NCBI RefSeq assembly: GCF_030814315.1
Contig: NZ_JAUSUV010000018.1
Coordinates: 1 to 45,278, forward strand
Reading direction: 5' to 3'
DNA: 45,278 bases
From: Croceifilum oryzae
GTDB lineage: Bacteria; Bacillota; Bacilli; Thermoactinomycetales; Thermoactinomycetaceae
Of this stretch, positions 17,742 to 25,656 are shown piece by piece. Under the pieces are notes generated by a model that ran no database searches, had not been told where the DNA came from, and was given only the letters and a program-made list of their open reading frames with translations. Within the stretch, counting starts at the first letter, position 1. Every line of letters begins with the position of its first letter. A program made the translations under genes and the position numbers.

Positions 17742-18392
17742 ATGAAAAAGTACTTATTAGTCACTCTAGTTGTGATCCTTTTCGCCATAGGTGCCCATAT
17801 CAAGGATGACGGTTCTCTCCAACTCGATCCAGTACCCGTAGCAGCAAAAGAAATGGAATCATCATCAGCTAATTCTTCCTCGTATGTAAAGGTAACTATC
17901 CAAAAAGGAGATACTCTTTACCGATTAGCAAAGAAATATGGAACATCCGTACAGAAAATCGTTGAATTAAACCAGATCGCTGATCCTTCTAGAGTTCGAG
18001 TGGGACAATCGATTCGCATCATGAAGAATGGAAAACAAGTCGTAGTGAATCCGTTACAAAATTTCTTACCAAGTGAGCCAAAAGCAGAGAAACCAGCACA
18101 AAATTCAACCACAACCTCGTGGCACCGTGGAAAAGTGCTAGGCGAGTTTACGGTTGTCGCCATGACCCCTCCGATACAAAGTAAGAGCAGCCTCAGTGGA
18201 GTTACCATTGGCGTGGATCCAAAAGTGATCCCTGTAGGATCTAGAGTATATCTACCTACTATCGGCTACCGCACCGCTCGAGATGCCGAGGGAAGAGTTA
18301 CTGGTAATGAGATCGAATTGTACGTAGAAAGTACAGCAAAAGCAAAGCAGGTGGGTACAAAGGAAAAAATGTTATTGGAAGTCGTAAATTAA
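17742..18392 (+). CDS. Secreted LysM protein with 3D-like C-terminal domain
   Basis: 216 residues. N-terminal hydrophobic segment (about 3-18, KKYLLVTLVVILFAIGA) is a signal peptide or membrane anchor. A LysM peptidoglycan-binding domain spans about 48-94 (VTIQKGDTLYRLAKKYGTSVQKIVELN...VGQSIRI). A low-complexity linker leads to a C-terminal domain (about 134-216) with GVDPKVIPVGSRVYLP, the signature of the 3D (Asp-Asp-Asp) domain of lytic transglycosylase-like YocH/YuiC/Rpf-type wall hydrolases. The first two Asp are kept (VDP, RDAEG), but the third position reads IELYVES rather than IDLYF, so activity is uncertain. The upstream catalytic loop normally rich in Tyr/Cys is also short. GAAAGGTG precedes ATG 17742. 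Confidence 0.85.
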   Translation: MKKYLLVTLVVILFAIGAHIKDDGSLQLDPVPVAAKEMESSSANSSSYVKVTIQKGDTLYRLAKKYGTSVQKIVELNQIADPSRVRVGQSIRIMKNGKQVVVNPLQNFLPSEPKAEKPAQNSTTTSWHRGKVLGEFTVVAMTPPIQSKSSLSGVTIGVDPKVIPVGSRVYLPTIGYRTARDAEGRVTGNEIELYVESTAKAKQVGTKEKMLLEVVN

Positions 18393-18480
18393 TGAGAACA
18401 GACTAGGGACAATGAACCTGCTTATTATTGAGCTGTAGGTTAAAGACAAGCCCCTGCATGAATCGCTTGCTAATTGACAG

Positions 18481-18517
18481 AAGGCTACTAGGATAACCAC
18501 TAGTAGCCTTTGCTTTG
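18481..18517 (+). terminator. Probable terminator after the LysM-3D gene
   Basis: Perfect 11-bp stem AAGGCTACTAG (18481-18491) with CTAGTAGCCTT (18500-18510), then TGCTTTG, a weak T-tract. It lies 88 bp after the stop and 39 bp before the next start. Confidence 0.65.
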
Positions 18518-18555
18518 TTGTAGAATGAAACTAAGAAACAGTAGAAGGTGAAAAG

Positions 18556-19482
18556 TTGAAACTTACTATTCCGTTACCCAAAGAGTATTCCTTTGAAAAG
18601 ACAATCGAACGAGTAAAAGAGTTTGAGAAAGCAACCGAACATGAAAAGGACAAAAAGTTATGGCGAGCGATTCGGCTTTCCTCCCGAGCGATTGTGGTAG
18701 GGGTATGTAAGAATGAAGCAGGAGAATTAGAAATCGAATCTCACGATAAATTGAGTCGGTTTGAGCAAATGGAACTAAAGGAAATCATGACTCATCGTTG
18801 GTCCCTAGAAGTTGATTTAACCCCGTTCTATAAACGGATGGCACAAAATCCGATCTTATATTCGACCATACCCGATCGCATGGGATTTCACATCGTCCGC
18901 GATCCTGATTTATATGAATGCTTGATTCGTACGATCATCTCCCAACAGCTCAATCTCTCCTTTGCTGGAACGCTCATTCATCGATTCATCGAACAATTTG
19001 GCGAGAAAATCTCTCATCTGGATATGTGGTTCTCTTCCTTCCCAACAGTCGAACGAGTAGCCGACCTAAACTACGAAGATCTTACCACGCTACAACTGAC
19101 TCAGCGGAAGGCGGAATATATCATTGATCTATCCCGAGCGATCGTAGAAGGGAAACTAGACTTATCTAGTCTTCAGCAAGAAACAGACGAAGAGATAATG
19201 AAGCGTTTGATATCATTTCGCGGGATTGGCAGGTGGACAGTCGAATGTTTGTTGATGTTTGGATACGGTAGATCGAATGTGTTGCCAGCGGCCGATATCG
19301 GCTTGCGCAATGCCCTCCAGCTTCTCTACGGATCCGATACGAGACCTAGTGAAACCGAAGTCCGGGAATTTGCAAAAGACTGGAGTCCATATGCCAGCTA
19401 TGTTACTTTTTATCTGTGGGATTATCTCACCCAACAAAAAAAGATAAGTAAGGTCACAAAAAAGGGTTATAATGAACGGTAG
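18556..19482 (+). CDS. DNA-3-methyladenine glycosylase, AlkA type (HhH-GPD)
   Basis: 308 residues. Base-excision repair glycosylase removing alkylated purines. The HhH-GPD fold is visible from RDPDLYECLIRTIISQQLNLSFAGTL onward; the helix-hairpin-helix reads LISFRGIGRWTVECLLMFGYG and the catalytic Asp is D247 in LPAADIGLRNAL. The 100-residue N-terminal domain matches the AlkA-like layout of Bacillus YfjP/AlkA proteins. Start is TTG 18556, 5 bp after AGAAGGTG; no better Met is near the family N-terminus. A 49-aa membrane peptide follows at 22 bp, perhaps co-transcribed. Confidence 0.88.
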   Translation: MKLTIPLPKEYSFEKTIERVKEFEKATEHEKDKKLWRAIRLSSRAIVVGVCKNEAGELEIESHDKLSRFEQMELKEIMTHRWSLEVDLTPFYKRMAQNPILYSTIPDRMGFHIVRDPDLYECLIRTIISQQLNLSFAGTLIHRFIEQFGEKISHLDMWFSSFPTVERVADLNYEDLTTLQLTQRKAEYIIDLSRAIVEGKLDLSSLQQETDEEIMKRLISFRGIGRWTVECLLMFGYGRSNVLPAADIGLRNALQLLYGSDTRPSETEVREFAKDWSPYASYVTFYLWDYLTQQKKISKVTKKGYNER

Positions 19483-19503
19483 ATAATGAAAGGGGGCTAA
19501 AAA

Positions 19504-19653
19504 ATGGCCAAAAAGCGTAAAAAAGAACATCGTGTAGCTACTGTTGATGAAGTTGGTATCTTGATTCGAGATGTCAAAGGAATGGGTCTCTGGTTAGCCT
19601 TCGTTGTGGTTGTAGGAGTCACATTGGGGATTCTGTCTAAAAGCATTCTATAA
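19504..19653 (+). CDS. Small single-pass membrane protein, 49 aa
   Basis: Starts MAKKRKKEHRVATVDEVG, has a basic N-terminal 10 residues, then one hydrophobic helix (about 29-45, LWLAFVVVVGVTLGIL) and the short tail SKSIL. AAAGGGGG is about 7 bp upstream of ATG 19504, so translation is likely. Topology by charge: N-terminus inside. Not recognised. Gap of 22 bp from the glycosylase gene upstream, so it may be in the same transcript; the minus-strand gene mscS converges on it. Confidence 0.65.
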   Translation: MAKKRKKEHRVATVDEVGILIRDVKGMGLWLAFVVVVGVTLGILSKSIL

Positions 19654-19668
19654 ATAAATGACTGAGAT

Positions 19669-19714
19669 AAAAAATCGCCCCTGTAGGATAGCCTCAGCTT
19701 CCTACAGGGGCGAT
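19669..19714 (-). terminator. Terminator of the yfhP-mscS operon (minus strand)
   Basis: Perfect 15-bp inverted repeat ATCGCCCCTGTAGGA (19674-19688) and its complement (19700-19714), 11-base loop. On the minus strand it is followed by TTTTATC; on the plus strand no T-run follows. It separates the convergent mscS and 49-aa gene and may partly work in both directions. Confidence 0.85.
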
Positions 19715-19722
19715 CTCGCTAT

Positions 19723-20655
19723 CTATTCCTTTTTTGCGCTCACTTTTTGAGGGTTGGTACCTTTTATCTGATCGGTTGATACGACCACACTACGCGGGGT
19801 GGCAATGGTAATTCCACGTCTATGTAAGCTTAAAACAGCTTCTTTTCGCATGGCTCGCTCGACGATAAAGTATTCCTCTGGGGTTGCGATGGTGGTAATG
19901 GTGAATTGTACTCCATTTGCATCCATGTTGGTAATCCCCACCACTTCAGGATCGGAGATGATCTGATCTTTATATTCTTCTTTAATGGTCATACAAGCTT
20001 CTTGTAGTGCTTCATCTACGACATCCAAATCGGACTCAGGTGGAACCGTAACCGGGACAATGGCACGCATTTTTTCTCGGTTATAGTTGGTCACTTGGGT
20101 GATGGTTCCATTTGGTAGGTAATGCAGCCTCTGATTGTATTCCCGGATTTTAGTGATGCGAAGTCCAACTTCTTCCACTGTACCATTAATCTGTCCGTTA
20201 ATTTGAACGACATCTCCCACTTCTAATTGACGTTCAAAGATCATAAAGAAGCCTGTTATGATGTCACGAACTAAGTTTTGGGCCCCAAATCCGATTGCGA
20301 GACCTAATATTCCGGCTCCAGCCAATACAGGACCGAGGTTTATGCCGATTTTGGCAAGTACGGTTAGGGCAGCAATAAAATAAATTACGTAATGCGAGAT
20401 GGATTTAATTAATTTAACCAATGTTTTAGCTGTACGATTTTCCACTTTTCCCAGTGAAAAGGCTTGATCAATAATCTTGTCAAAAACCCGGACCACTAAC
20501 CATGCGAGAAACATGACGAGCACAATATTAATAAACGGTAAGACGATGCTATCCATCGGATTTGATGTGATTCGATCCCAAAAGGATTGGAACCCATCTA
20601 AGATATCTCCAGTGACGGCGGTAGTCGTCGTGTCTTTCGATGTTGGAGGAAACAC
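19723..20655 (-). CDS. MscS-family small-conductance mechanosensitive channel
   Basis: 310 residues. Three membrane segments: about 39-57, 84-103 and the pore-lining helix (about 108-135) with VLAGAGILGLAIGFGAQNLV, the Gly/Ala-packed TM3 typical of MscS, followed by the beta domain (FERQLEVGDVVQINGQINGTVEEVGLR) and the cytosolic cage domain. Releases solutes on hypo-osmotic shock. Start is GTG 20655 with AGAGGTG upstream on the minus strand. It lies 10 bp after yfhP in the same orientation, so the two form an operon closed by the terminator at 19669-19714. The acidic/Thr-rich 15-residue N-terminus and Lys-rich C-terminus are cytosolic or disordered. Confidence 0.92.
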   Translation of the reverse strand: MFPPTSKDTTTTAVTGDILDGFQSFWDRITSNPMDSIVLPFINIVLVMFLAWLVVRVFDKIIDQAFSLGKVENRTAKTLVKLIKSISHYVIYFIAALTVLAKIGINLGPVLAGAGILGLAIGFGAQNLVRDIITGFFMIFERQLEVGDVVQINGQINGTVEEVGLRITKIREYNQRLHYLPNGTITQVTNYNREKMRAIVPVTVPPESDLDVVDEALQEACMTIKEEYKDQIISDPEVVGITNMDANGVQFTITTIATPEEYFIVERAMRKEAVLSLHRRGITIATPRSVVVSTDQIKGTNPQKVSAKKE

Positions 20656-20665
20656 GGTATCACCT

Positions 20666-21664
20666 CTAAGTATTTTTTATATCTGTAGTAGACATCATCT
20701 CATAAATTTTCTTTTCTAACTGCCCTTCGCTGATCCAGCCCACAAATGAATGAAGGATATTATAGCGATCATCTAAGATGGCCACCGCCACAAACGGAAA
20801 GTGCTTCTTATGATGATATCGGACATCGAGCCACCGAACTTCATAGCCAAATGAGTGCTCGATAACTTGTGGGTAGCCATAACTGGTAAAGGATAAAAAA
20901 GCATCGATTGCTTCTGCTTGTTTCGAGTGATGAGTAGCTGGATGATGGTCAAATTCGGTGCTAAGCTGTCCAGTCCAGAGCAATTTACCACTTCGGATTT
21001 CGCCCATTCGCACTTCCGTCTGAGTCTCATATACACAATTCCATTGACCCCAGCGGGCAGTTGGGATTACGGTATAGGAGCCTGGTGCGTTTACTTGACT
21101 CTTTACCCATCTAAGCCAGCGATGATGCACACAAGTTCGCCATATTAAATATAGACCGATGACAATATAAATAGAAGAAAAGATATATCCTGCATAAGAA
21201 GGAAAAAACCACCATGTGACAAATCCTACGATATGCAATATAAACAAGAAAGGATCAAAAATGTTAATAATGTCCCACGCCACCCATTTATTCGAAAAGG
21301 GTCTGAGCGCTTGTGTTCCATACGAATTAAATAAATCGATAAAAACATGTACAAGGACAGCAACAAAACACCATAGCCATACATGAGCTGTATTCGATGC
21401 TGGAAATGCAAAATGGAGAACGAGGGTTAACAGAGTGGGCCAGATCAACCACATGGGTAGAGAATGGGTCCAACCTCTGTGATTTCGAATATAGGCAGGA
21501 TTGCCCTTTAGACGATACAATGTATCTATGTCAGGTGTTTGCGAGCCAACTACTGTGCCTAATAATACAGCATGAGCTGTGGCTAGGTCGCTTGCTACTA
21601 CCGGATCTAGTTGCGCTAACCCAAAAAGACCTAATCCCATGACAAGATGGGTGCCTGTATCCAT
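20666..21664 (-). CDS. yfhP: YfhP-type membrane-bound metal-dependent hydrolase (YdjM family)
   Basis: 332 residues. The N-terminus DTGTHLVMGLGLFGLAQLDPVVA and the motifs QTPDIDTLYR, NHRGWTHSLP and HVFIDLFNSYGTQ carry the conserved His/Asp residues of the YdjM/LexA-binding, inner-membrane-associated putative hydrolase family (PF04307). Four or so hydrophobic segments lie between 60 and 170; the C-terminal 150 residues are soluble. In B. subtilis yfhP lies next to mutY (yfhQ), as here with mutY about 450 bp away, which supports the name. Substrate unknown. ATG 21664 has AGAAGGAGG upstream. Divergent from the 105-aa ORF; co-transcribed with mscS. Confidence 0.88.
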   Translation of the reverse strand: MDTGTHLVMGLGLFGLAQLDPVVASDLATAHAVLLGTVVGSQTPDIDTLYRLKGNPAYIRNHRGWTHSLPMWLIWPTLLTLVLHFAFPASNTAHVWLWCFVAVLVHVFIDLFNSYGTQALRPFSNKWVAWDIINIFDPFLFILHIVGFVTWWFFPSYAGYIFSSIYIVIGLYLIWRTCVHHRWLRWVKSQVNAPGSYTVIPTARWGQWNCVYETQTEVRMGEIRSGKLLWTGQLSTEFDHHPATHHSKQAEAIDAFLSFTSYGYPQVIEHSFGYEVRWLDVRYHHKKHFPFVAVAILDDRYNILHSFVGWISEGQLEKKIYEMMSTTDIKNT

Positions 21665-21716
21665 AGTGTCCTCCTTCTCATAAAAAGGTATTTGAAAGCA
21701 GAAAGGAATAGTAACA

Positions 21717-22034
21717 GTGAGTCAATTTCTTACAGTATTTGTTGAATATCGGGTTCAAGAAGATTCCATTTCGATGTTTCGAGATCAGTACTTCGCCCAA
21801 ATCCGAGCACAGATTCAGAACCAGGTGGAACATGTCGTACGTCATGAGTTCCTCATATCCGAAGCTCAAGTGGGACAAGTTGTGGAAGTGATTCAAGTGG
21901 ATGACCAAGGCGCAGTTAGCCAATTACAAGAGCTTCGCACTGGACCTACGCCATCGTGGTTCCACTCACTAGATTCTCATATTGTAGGCGGTAGGTCAAA
22001 AATAAAATTGTGGACATTTCGTCAATGTGATTGA
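21717..22034 (+). CDS. Hypothetical protein, 105 aa
   Basis: Not recognised. Begins SQFLTVFVEYRVQEDSISMFRDQYFAQIRAQIQ, a beta strand followed by an amphipathic helix, and contains VVEVIQVDD and a C-terminal WFHSLDSHIVGGRSKIKLWTF. The beta-alpha-beta pattern could fit a small dimeric alpha+beta barrel, but this is speculation. GTG 21717 has AAAGGA 9 bp upstream. It is divergent from yfhP with 52 bp between starts and lies 81 bp before mutY, so it may be linked to DNA repair only by position. Confidence 0.7.
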   Translation: MSQFLTVFVEYRVQEDSISMFRDQYFAQIRAQIQNQVEHVVRHEFLISEAQVGQVVEVIQVDDQGAVSQLQELRTGPTPSWFHSLDSHIVGGRSKIKLWTFRQCD

Positions 22035-22115
22035 AATTATAACGATTTAATTACATTATTATACTTTTGATGAAAAAAAGTCTGTTTCTTATATAATTAG
22101 TTGTAGGAGGCAAGT

Positions 22116-23201
22116 ATGCAATCAATCATGAATACAATGGAGAGACCCGAGTCTACTATTGTTTCGACGATTCAAACCGAACTTTTACATTGGTATGCTT
22201 GTTACCAGCGAGATTTACCATGGCGAAAAGATCAAGATCCATATAAGGTTTGGGTTTCAGAAATTATGCTTCAACAAACTCGGGTGAATACCGTTATTCC
22301 TTATTTTAACCGCTTTATTGAGCGTTTTCCTACTATTGAAGACTTAGCAAGTGCTAGTGACGACGATGTAGTGAAGATGTGGGAAGGATTGGGCTATTAT
22401 TCCCGTGTGCGGAACCTCCATTCTGCGGTGAAAGAAGTAGCAGATAAATATGGTGGCAAAGTACCCGATCAAGTAGAAGAGATTTCTCGTTTAAAAGGTA
22501 TTGGTCCTTATACAGCTGGCGCTATTTTAAGCATCGCCTATCAAAAGAAAGTACCAGCAGTAGATGGCAATGTGATGCGGGTATATTCACGAATTTTTGC
22601 TATGTATGATGATATTGCGATGCCAGCCACTCGCAAGAAAATGGAAGCGATTGGGGAAGTTGTGATCCCAGAGCATGCGCCAGGTGATTTTAATCAAGCG
22701 CTTATGGAGCTAGGAGCTACGATCTGTACACCTACGTCTCCACAATGCCTGTTCTGCCCAGTATCTTCTGTTTGTGAGGCAAATGAACAAGGGTTGCAAG
22801 ATGAATTGCCACAGAAAAAAAAGGCAAAGGCACCTACCCCTGTTTCGGTTCGGTTTGCTTGGATTGAATCGGTTCGTTCCGTTTTTCTTGTCAAACGTCC
22901 AGATAAAGGATTATTAGCAGGTATGTGGTCGCTTCCCACTTTTGACCAAGAGGATCCATCTGCTGAGTTAGAGCAATATCTCCTCGCTCGTGGATGGACT
23001 GTACAGAGCAGAGAAGTGGAAGCTAAGATAGATCATGTTTTTAGCCATCGTCATTGGTTCATCGAGATTGAGCGGATCAAGTTAGATCAGGTTCCCTTTG
23101 AATGTGATGAGAACGAAGAATGGATAGATATCAATAGTATCTATCAAAAAGCATTTCCTAATGTTTATCGAAAAGCAATTTCAGTTATGAAAAAACAATA
23201 A
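22116..23201 (+). CDS. mutY: A/G-specific adenine DNA glycosylase
   Basis: Removes adenine mispaired with 8-oxoguanine. 361 residues, full length. HhH-GPD domain with catalytic Glu49 (VWVSEIMLQQTRV) and Asp150 (VDGNVMRVYSR); HhH motif LKGIGPYTAGAILS; [4Fe-4S] loop with Cys204, Cys211, Cys214 and Cys220 (C-X6-C-X2-C-X5-C). The C-terminal 130 residues form the MutT-like domain that reads 8-oxoG (KGLLAGMWSLPTF). TAGGAGG lies 5 bp before ATG 22116; a TATAAT hexamer at 22092-22097 may be its -10. Confidence 0.97.
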   Translation: MQSIMNTMERPESTIVSTIQTELLHWYACYQRDLPWRKDQDPYKVWVSEIMLQQTRVNTVIPYFNRFIERFPTIEDLASASDDDVVKMWEGLGYYSRVRNLHSAVKEVADKYGGKVPDQVEEISRLKGIGPYTAGAILSIAYQKKVPAVDGNVMRVYSRIFAMYDDIAMPATRKKMEAIGEVVIPEHAPGDFNQALMELGATICTPTSPQCLFCPVSSVCEANEQGLQDELPQKKKAKAPTPVSVRFAWIESVRSVFLVKRPDKGLLAGMWSLPTFDQEDPSAELEQYLLARGWTVQSREVEAKIDHVFSHRHWFIEIERIKLDQVPFECDENEEWIDINSIYQKAFPNVYRKAISVMKKQ

Positions 23202-23291
23202 AAAACGCGATCATTTTGTATCTTTATACAGGTGGCAAATAAGTGACTCATTCTATTTTTAGATAAAATGTTGTGTAAGGGGAGAGCCTGA

Positions 23292-24758
23292 GTGCAGGAA
23301 AAAGATAAAGAGAGAAAAGAGCCAGATAGGCTTGACCAAGAGGATATAGGAGATTCTGAGGCTACCCAAAATGAATCCGATTTTCTGGTGTTAGAGGAAA
23401 ATAGTGAAGTCCCCCTGTCGGATACTTCTAAGTGGAATTTTACAGAGTTAGAGAAAGTACTGAAAGAACAAGAAGGGCTTGCGCATGATGAATCCGAAGC
23501 TGATTCTGAAGATGAAGAGATATTTGCTATCTCAGAAGAAACGGAACAGAAGATAGAAGAGATCAAGCAAGCAAAGCATGATGCTGGCGAGTCAGCTTCT
23601 GAGTCGGAAGAATCCAAGGAGTCCGAGGAAGATGAAGATTCTTTTTTAAAAAATCTACATCAAAGTACTCATTTGATGAATGGGGAAGAGCCGGTTGGTT
23701 CGAAAAAAGAAGAAGATCAATCGACTAAAAATCTCGATCCCGAAAAGAGGAGCGCTAAAAAGACGAAAAAGTGGTTTGTTAGTGCCTTAGCGTTTCTATT
23801 TGTAGTAGGGGCTGTCTATCTATGGGCTACGCAAGATGCAAGTAATAATCCTCGTGCCAACGAAGAGAAAGTGAAAGCACCGCCTCAGAAAATAACCTTA
23901 ACAGCAAAAGGGAAAAATTTTGAACTCGATTTGCTTACCATTGGTTATGATGGGACAGACGTTGCTAAGATTGATCAGAAGAAGCTCACAGCATGGCTAG
24001 ATGATGTGAAGAAGCAAGTAGATGTACCTATGAAAAATGCCTCTCAGAAAAAAGTAGGGGATCCCGTCACACCTGAAAAGGCGGGTTCAGTGGTCGATGT
24101 TAAAACAGTCCAAGAGTGGCTTACTGATATCAAGTCTTTGGTGAATCAAACGAAAGAGCTTCCATTTATAACCGTTGAACCACAAGTTACCACTGCTGAT
24201 CTTAACAAAGCGAGTGGTAGATTAATAGGAACCTTTAAGACGACATTTGATCCCGGGAATGAAAATCGAACGAATAATATCAAGAAAGCATCCGAAACAA
24301 TTGATGGCATCATATTACTTCCTGGAGACGAGTTTTCATTTAATAAAGTAGTTGGAGAGCGTACAGTGGCTCGTGGCTATAAAAAAGCGGGTGTCATTGT
24401 CAAAGGAGAAGTCTCGGAGGATATTGGTGGGGGAATCTGTCAGGTTTCGAGTACGTTGTTTAATAGTGTAGATAAGGCAAGGGTAATGATTACCCGAAGA
24501 CAATCTCACAGTAAAGAAGTTCCATACGTGCCACCAGGCAGAGATGCAACTGTTTCATGGGGTGGTCCTGATTTCCGTTTTAAAAATAATTACAGTAAGC
24601 CGATGGTGATCCGAATTACGATCAGCGGTGGGTCGATTCAAATCAATACGTACACGGCCCCAGGAGCAGAAAGAGGAAAGAACCAACCGCTGCCTCCAGA
24701 AAAGTTTAGCCAAAGTAAAGACAGTGGAGCAAAGTCGGATGAAGATAATCCCGAATAA
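23292..24758 (+). CDS. Membrane-anchored VanW-domain protein with long acidic cytosolic N-terminus
   Basis: 488 residues. Residues 1-158 are extremely rich in Glu, Asp and Ser (ESASESEESKESEEDEDS) and predicted disordered and cytosolic. A basic stretch KKTKKW precedes one TM helix (about 162-181). The extracytoplasmic part has a region like the peptidoglycan-binding-4 (YoaR-type) domain and then a VanW domain (about 310-440) with the typical GDEFSFNKVVGERT, GGGICQVSSTLFNS and YVPPGRDATVSWGGPDFRFKN. VanW proteins occur in vancomycin clusters and widely in Firmicutes walls; function is unknown. Start GTG 23292 follows AAGGGGAGA at 6 bp. The tail is Pro/Lys-rich. Own terminator downstream. Confidence 0.88.
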   Translation: MQEKDKERKEPDRLDQEDIGDSEATQNESDFLVLEENSEVPLSDTSKWNFTELEKVLKEQEGLAHDESEADSEDEEIFAISEETEQKIEEIKQAKHDAGESASESEESKESEEDEDSFLKNLHQSTHLMNGEEPVGSKKEEDQSTKNLDPEKRSAKKTKKWFVSALAFLFVVGAVYLWATQDASNNPRANEEKVKAPPQKITLTAKGKNFELDLLTIGYDGTDVAKIDQKKLTAWLDDVKKQVDVPMKNASQKKVGDPVTPEKAGSVVDVKTVQEWLTDIKSLVNQTKELPFITVEPQVTTADLNKASGRLIGTFKTTFDPGNENRTNNIKKASETIDGIILLPGDEFSFNKVVGERTVARGYKKAGVIVKGEVSEDIGGGICQVSSTLFNSVDKARVMITRRQSHSKEVPYVPPGRDATVSWGGPDFRFKNNYSKPMVIRITISGGSIQINTYTAPGAERGKNQPLPPEKFSQSKDSGAKSDEDNPE

Positions 24759-24809
24759 GAAATCCAAACTCCATAGTTAAAATATAAAATTAGATATTTG
24801 ATCCTGTTG

Positions 24810-24852
24810 GGATGTGTGTGGGCTTGATAGTGCCTAGGCACATCCTTTTTTT
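24810..24852 (+). terminator. Terminator after the VanW-domain gene
   Basis: Outer stem GGATGTG (24810-24816) with CACATCC (24839-24845), extended inward by GGC/GCC pairs, followed by TTTTTTTT. Confidence 0.88.
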
Positions 24853-24925
24853 TCATTATGGGTATATATCGCTCTTCTAGAAGAAAAGATGAAGAATACA
24901 ATAGATAATCTAGGAGAGAGGCCAG

Positions 24926-25579
24926 ATGAAAAGAAATGGATTAATTTTGATTTTTCGTATTTCAGGGATGCTTTCTGTAGTCGGTGCTATTTCGATGTGG
25001 TTATTGCTCCAACAAACAAAAAATGATTATGCTACGACTGCCCAGTTTATTGTAGAGAGAAGCTCGTCTTTTTTCTTCTGGTATGTAAGTAGCGGGGTAT
25101 TAGTAGTAATCGGCTTATTTATGGCATGTACATGGAATGTGAAATTAGTATCTCCGAAGTGGAAGTGGATGGGACAGATTGCTTGGTTTATTCATCTATC
25201 GGGCATTTGCCTTGTGATCTTATATTTGTTTGCTCAAGGAATCATTGTGCCACTTGCTCATGCTACAGGGGAAACGCAAGGGAATGTTGGTCTTTTTTAT
25301 GCACTTAGTCAATTAGAGCAAAGCTTGGTTCACCTATTAACGTATGTGATTCCGTCTGTTCTCTCGATTGGCGGACTCCTATATTGTCTCGTTTTATTTA
25401 CAGATTCACGCTTTCAAGGGTCGGTTCGTGTCCTACATTTTGCTTTATGGACGGGAATCTTACTAAGTAGCTTGCTTTGTCATGTCGGAGTTCCGAATCT
25501 ATCAATCTGGATTTGGTCGATTCTCTTTCCGATTGTGACTTGGTATACAGGAGACCTACTGAAATTTCAAAATGCATAA
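24926..25579 (+). CDS. Hypothetical six-TM membrane protein
   Basis: 217 residues with hydrophobic stretches at about 7-27, 50-68, 82-108, 136-160, 168-188 and 195-210. There is no catalytic motif, and only short loops. The family is not recognised. AGGAGAGAGG precedes ATG 24926 by about 5 bp. It lies between a terminator and the aprX-like gene (77-bp gap, no terminator visible between), so it may be co-transcribed with the protease. Confidence 0.75.
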   Translation: MKRNGLILIFRISGMLSVVGAISMWLLLQQTKNDYATTAQFIVERSSSFFFWYVSSGVLVVIGLFMACTWNVKLVSPKWKWMGQIAWFIHLSGICLVILYLFAQGIIVPLAHATGETQGNVGLFYALSQLEQSLVHLLTYVIPSVLSIGGLLYCLVLFTDSRFQGSVRVLHFALWTGILLSSLLCHVGVPNLSIWIWSILFPIVTWYTGDLLKFQNA

Positions 25580-25656
25580 AGTCACTTCCTCCTTTTTGCA
25601 GGTAATCATTAGATAAAAATCTAATTAAATGCAGATAGGAAAGTGAGGAGACTTGG

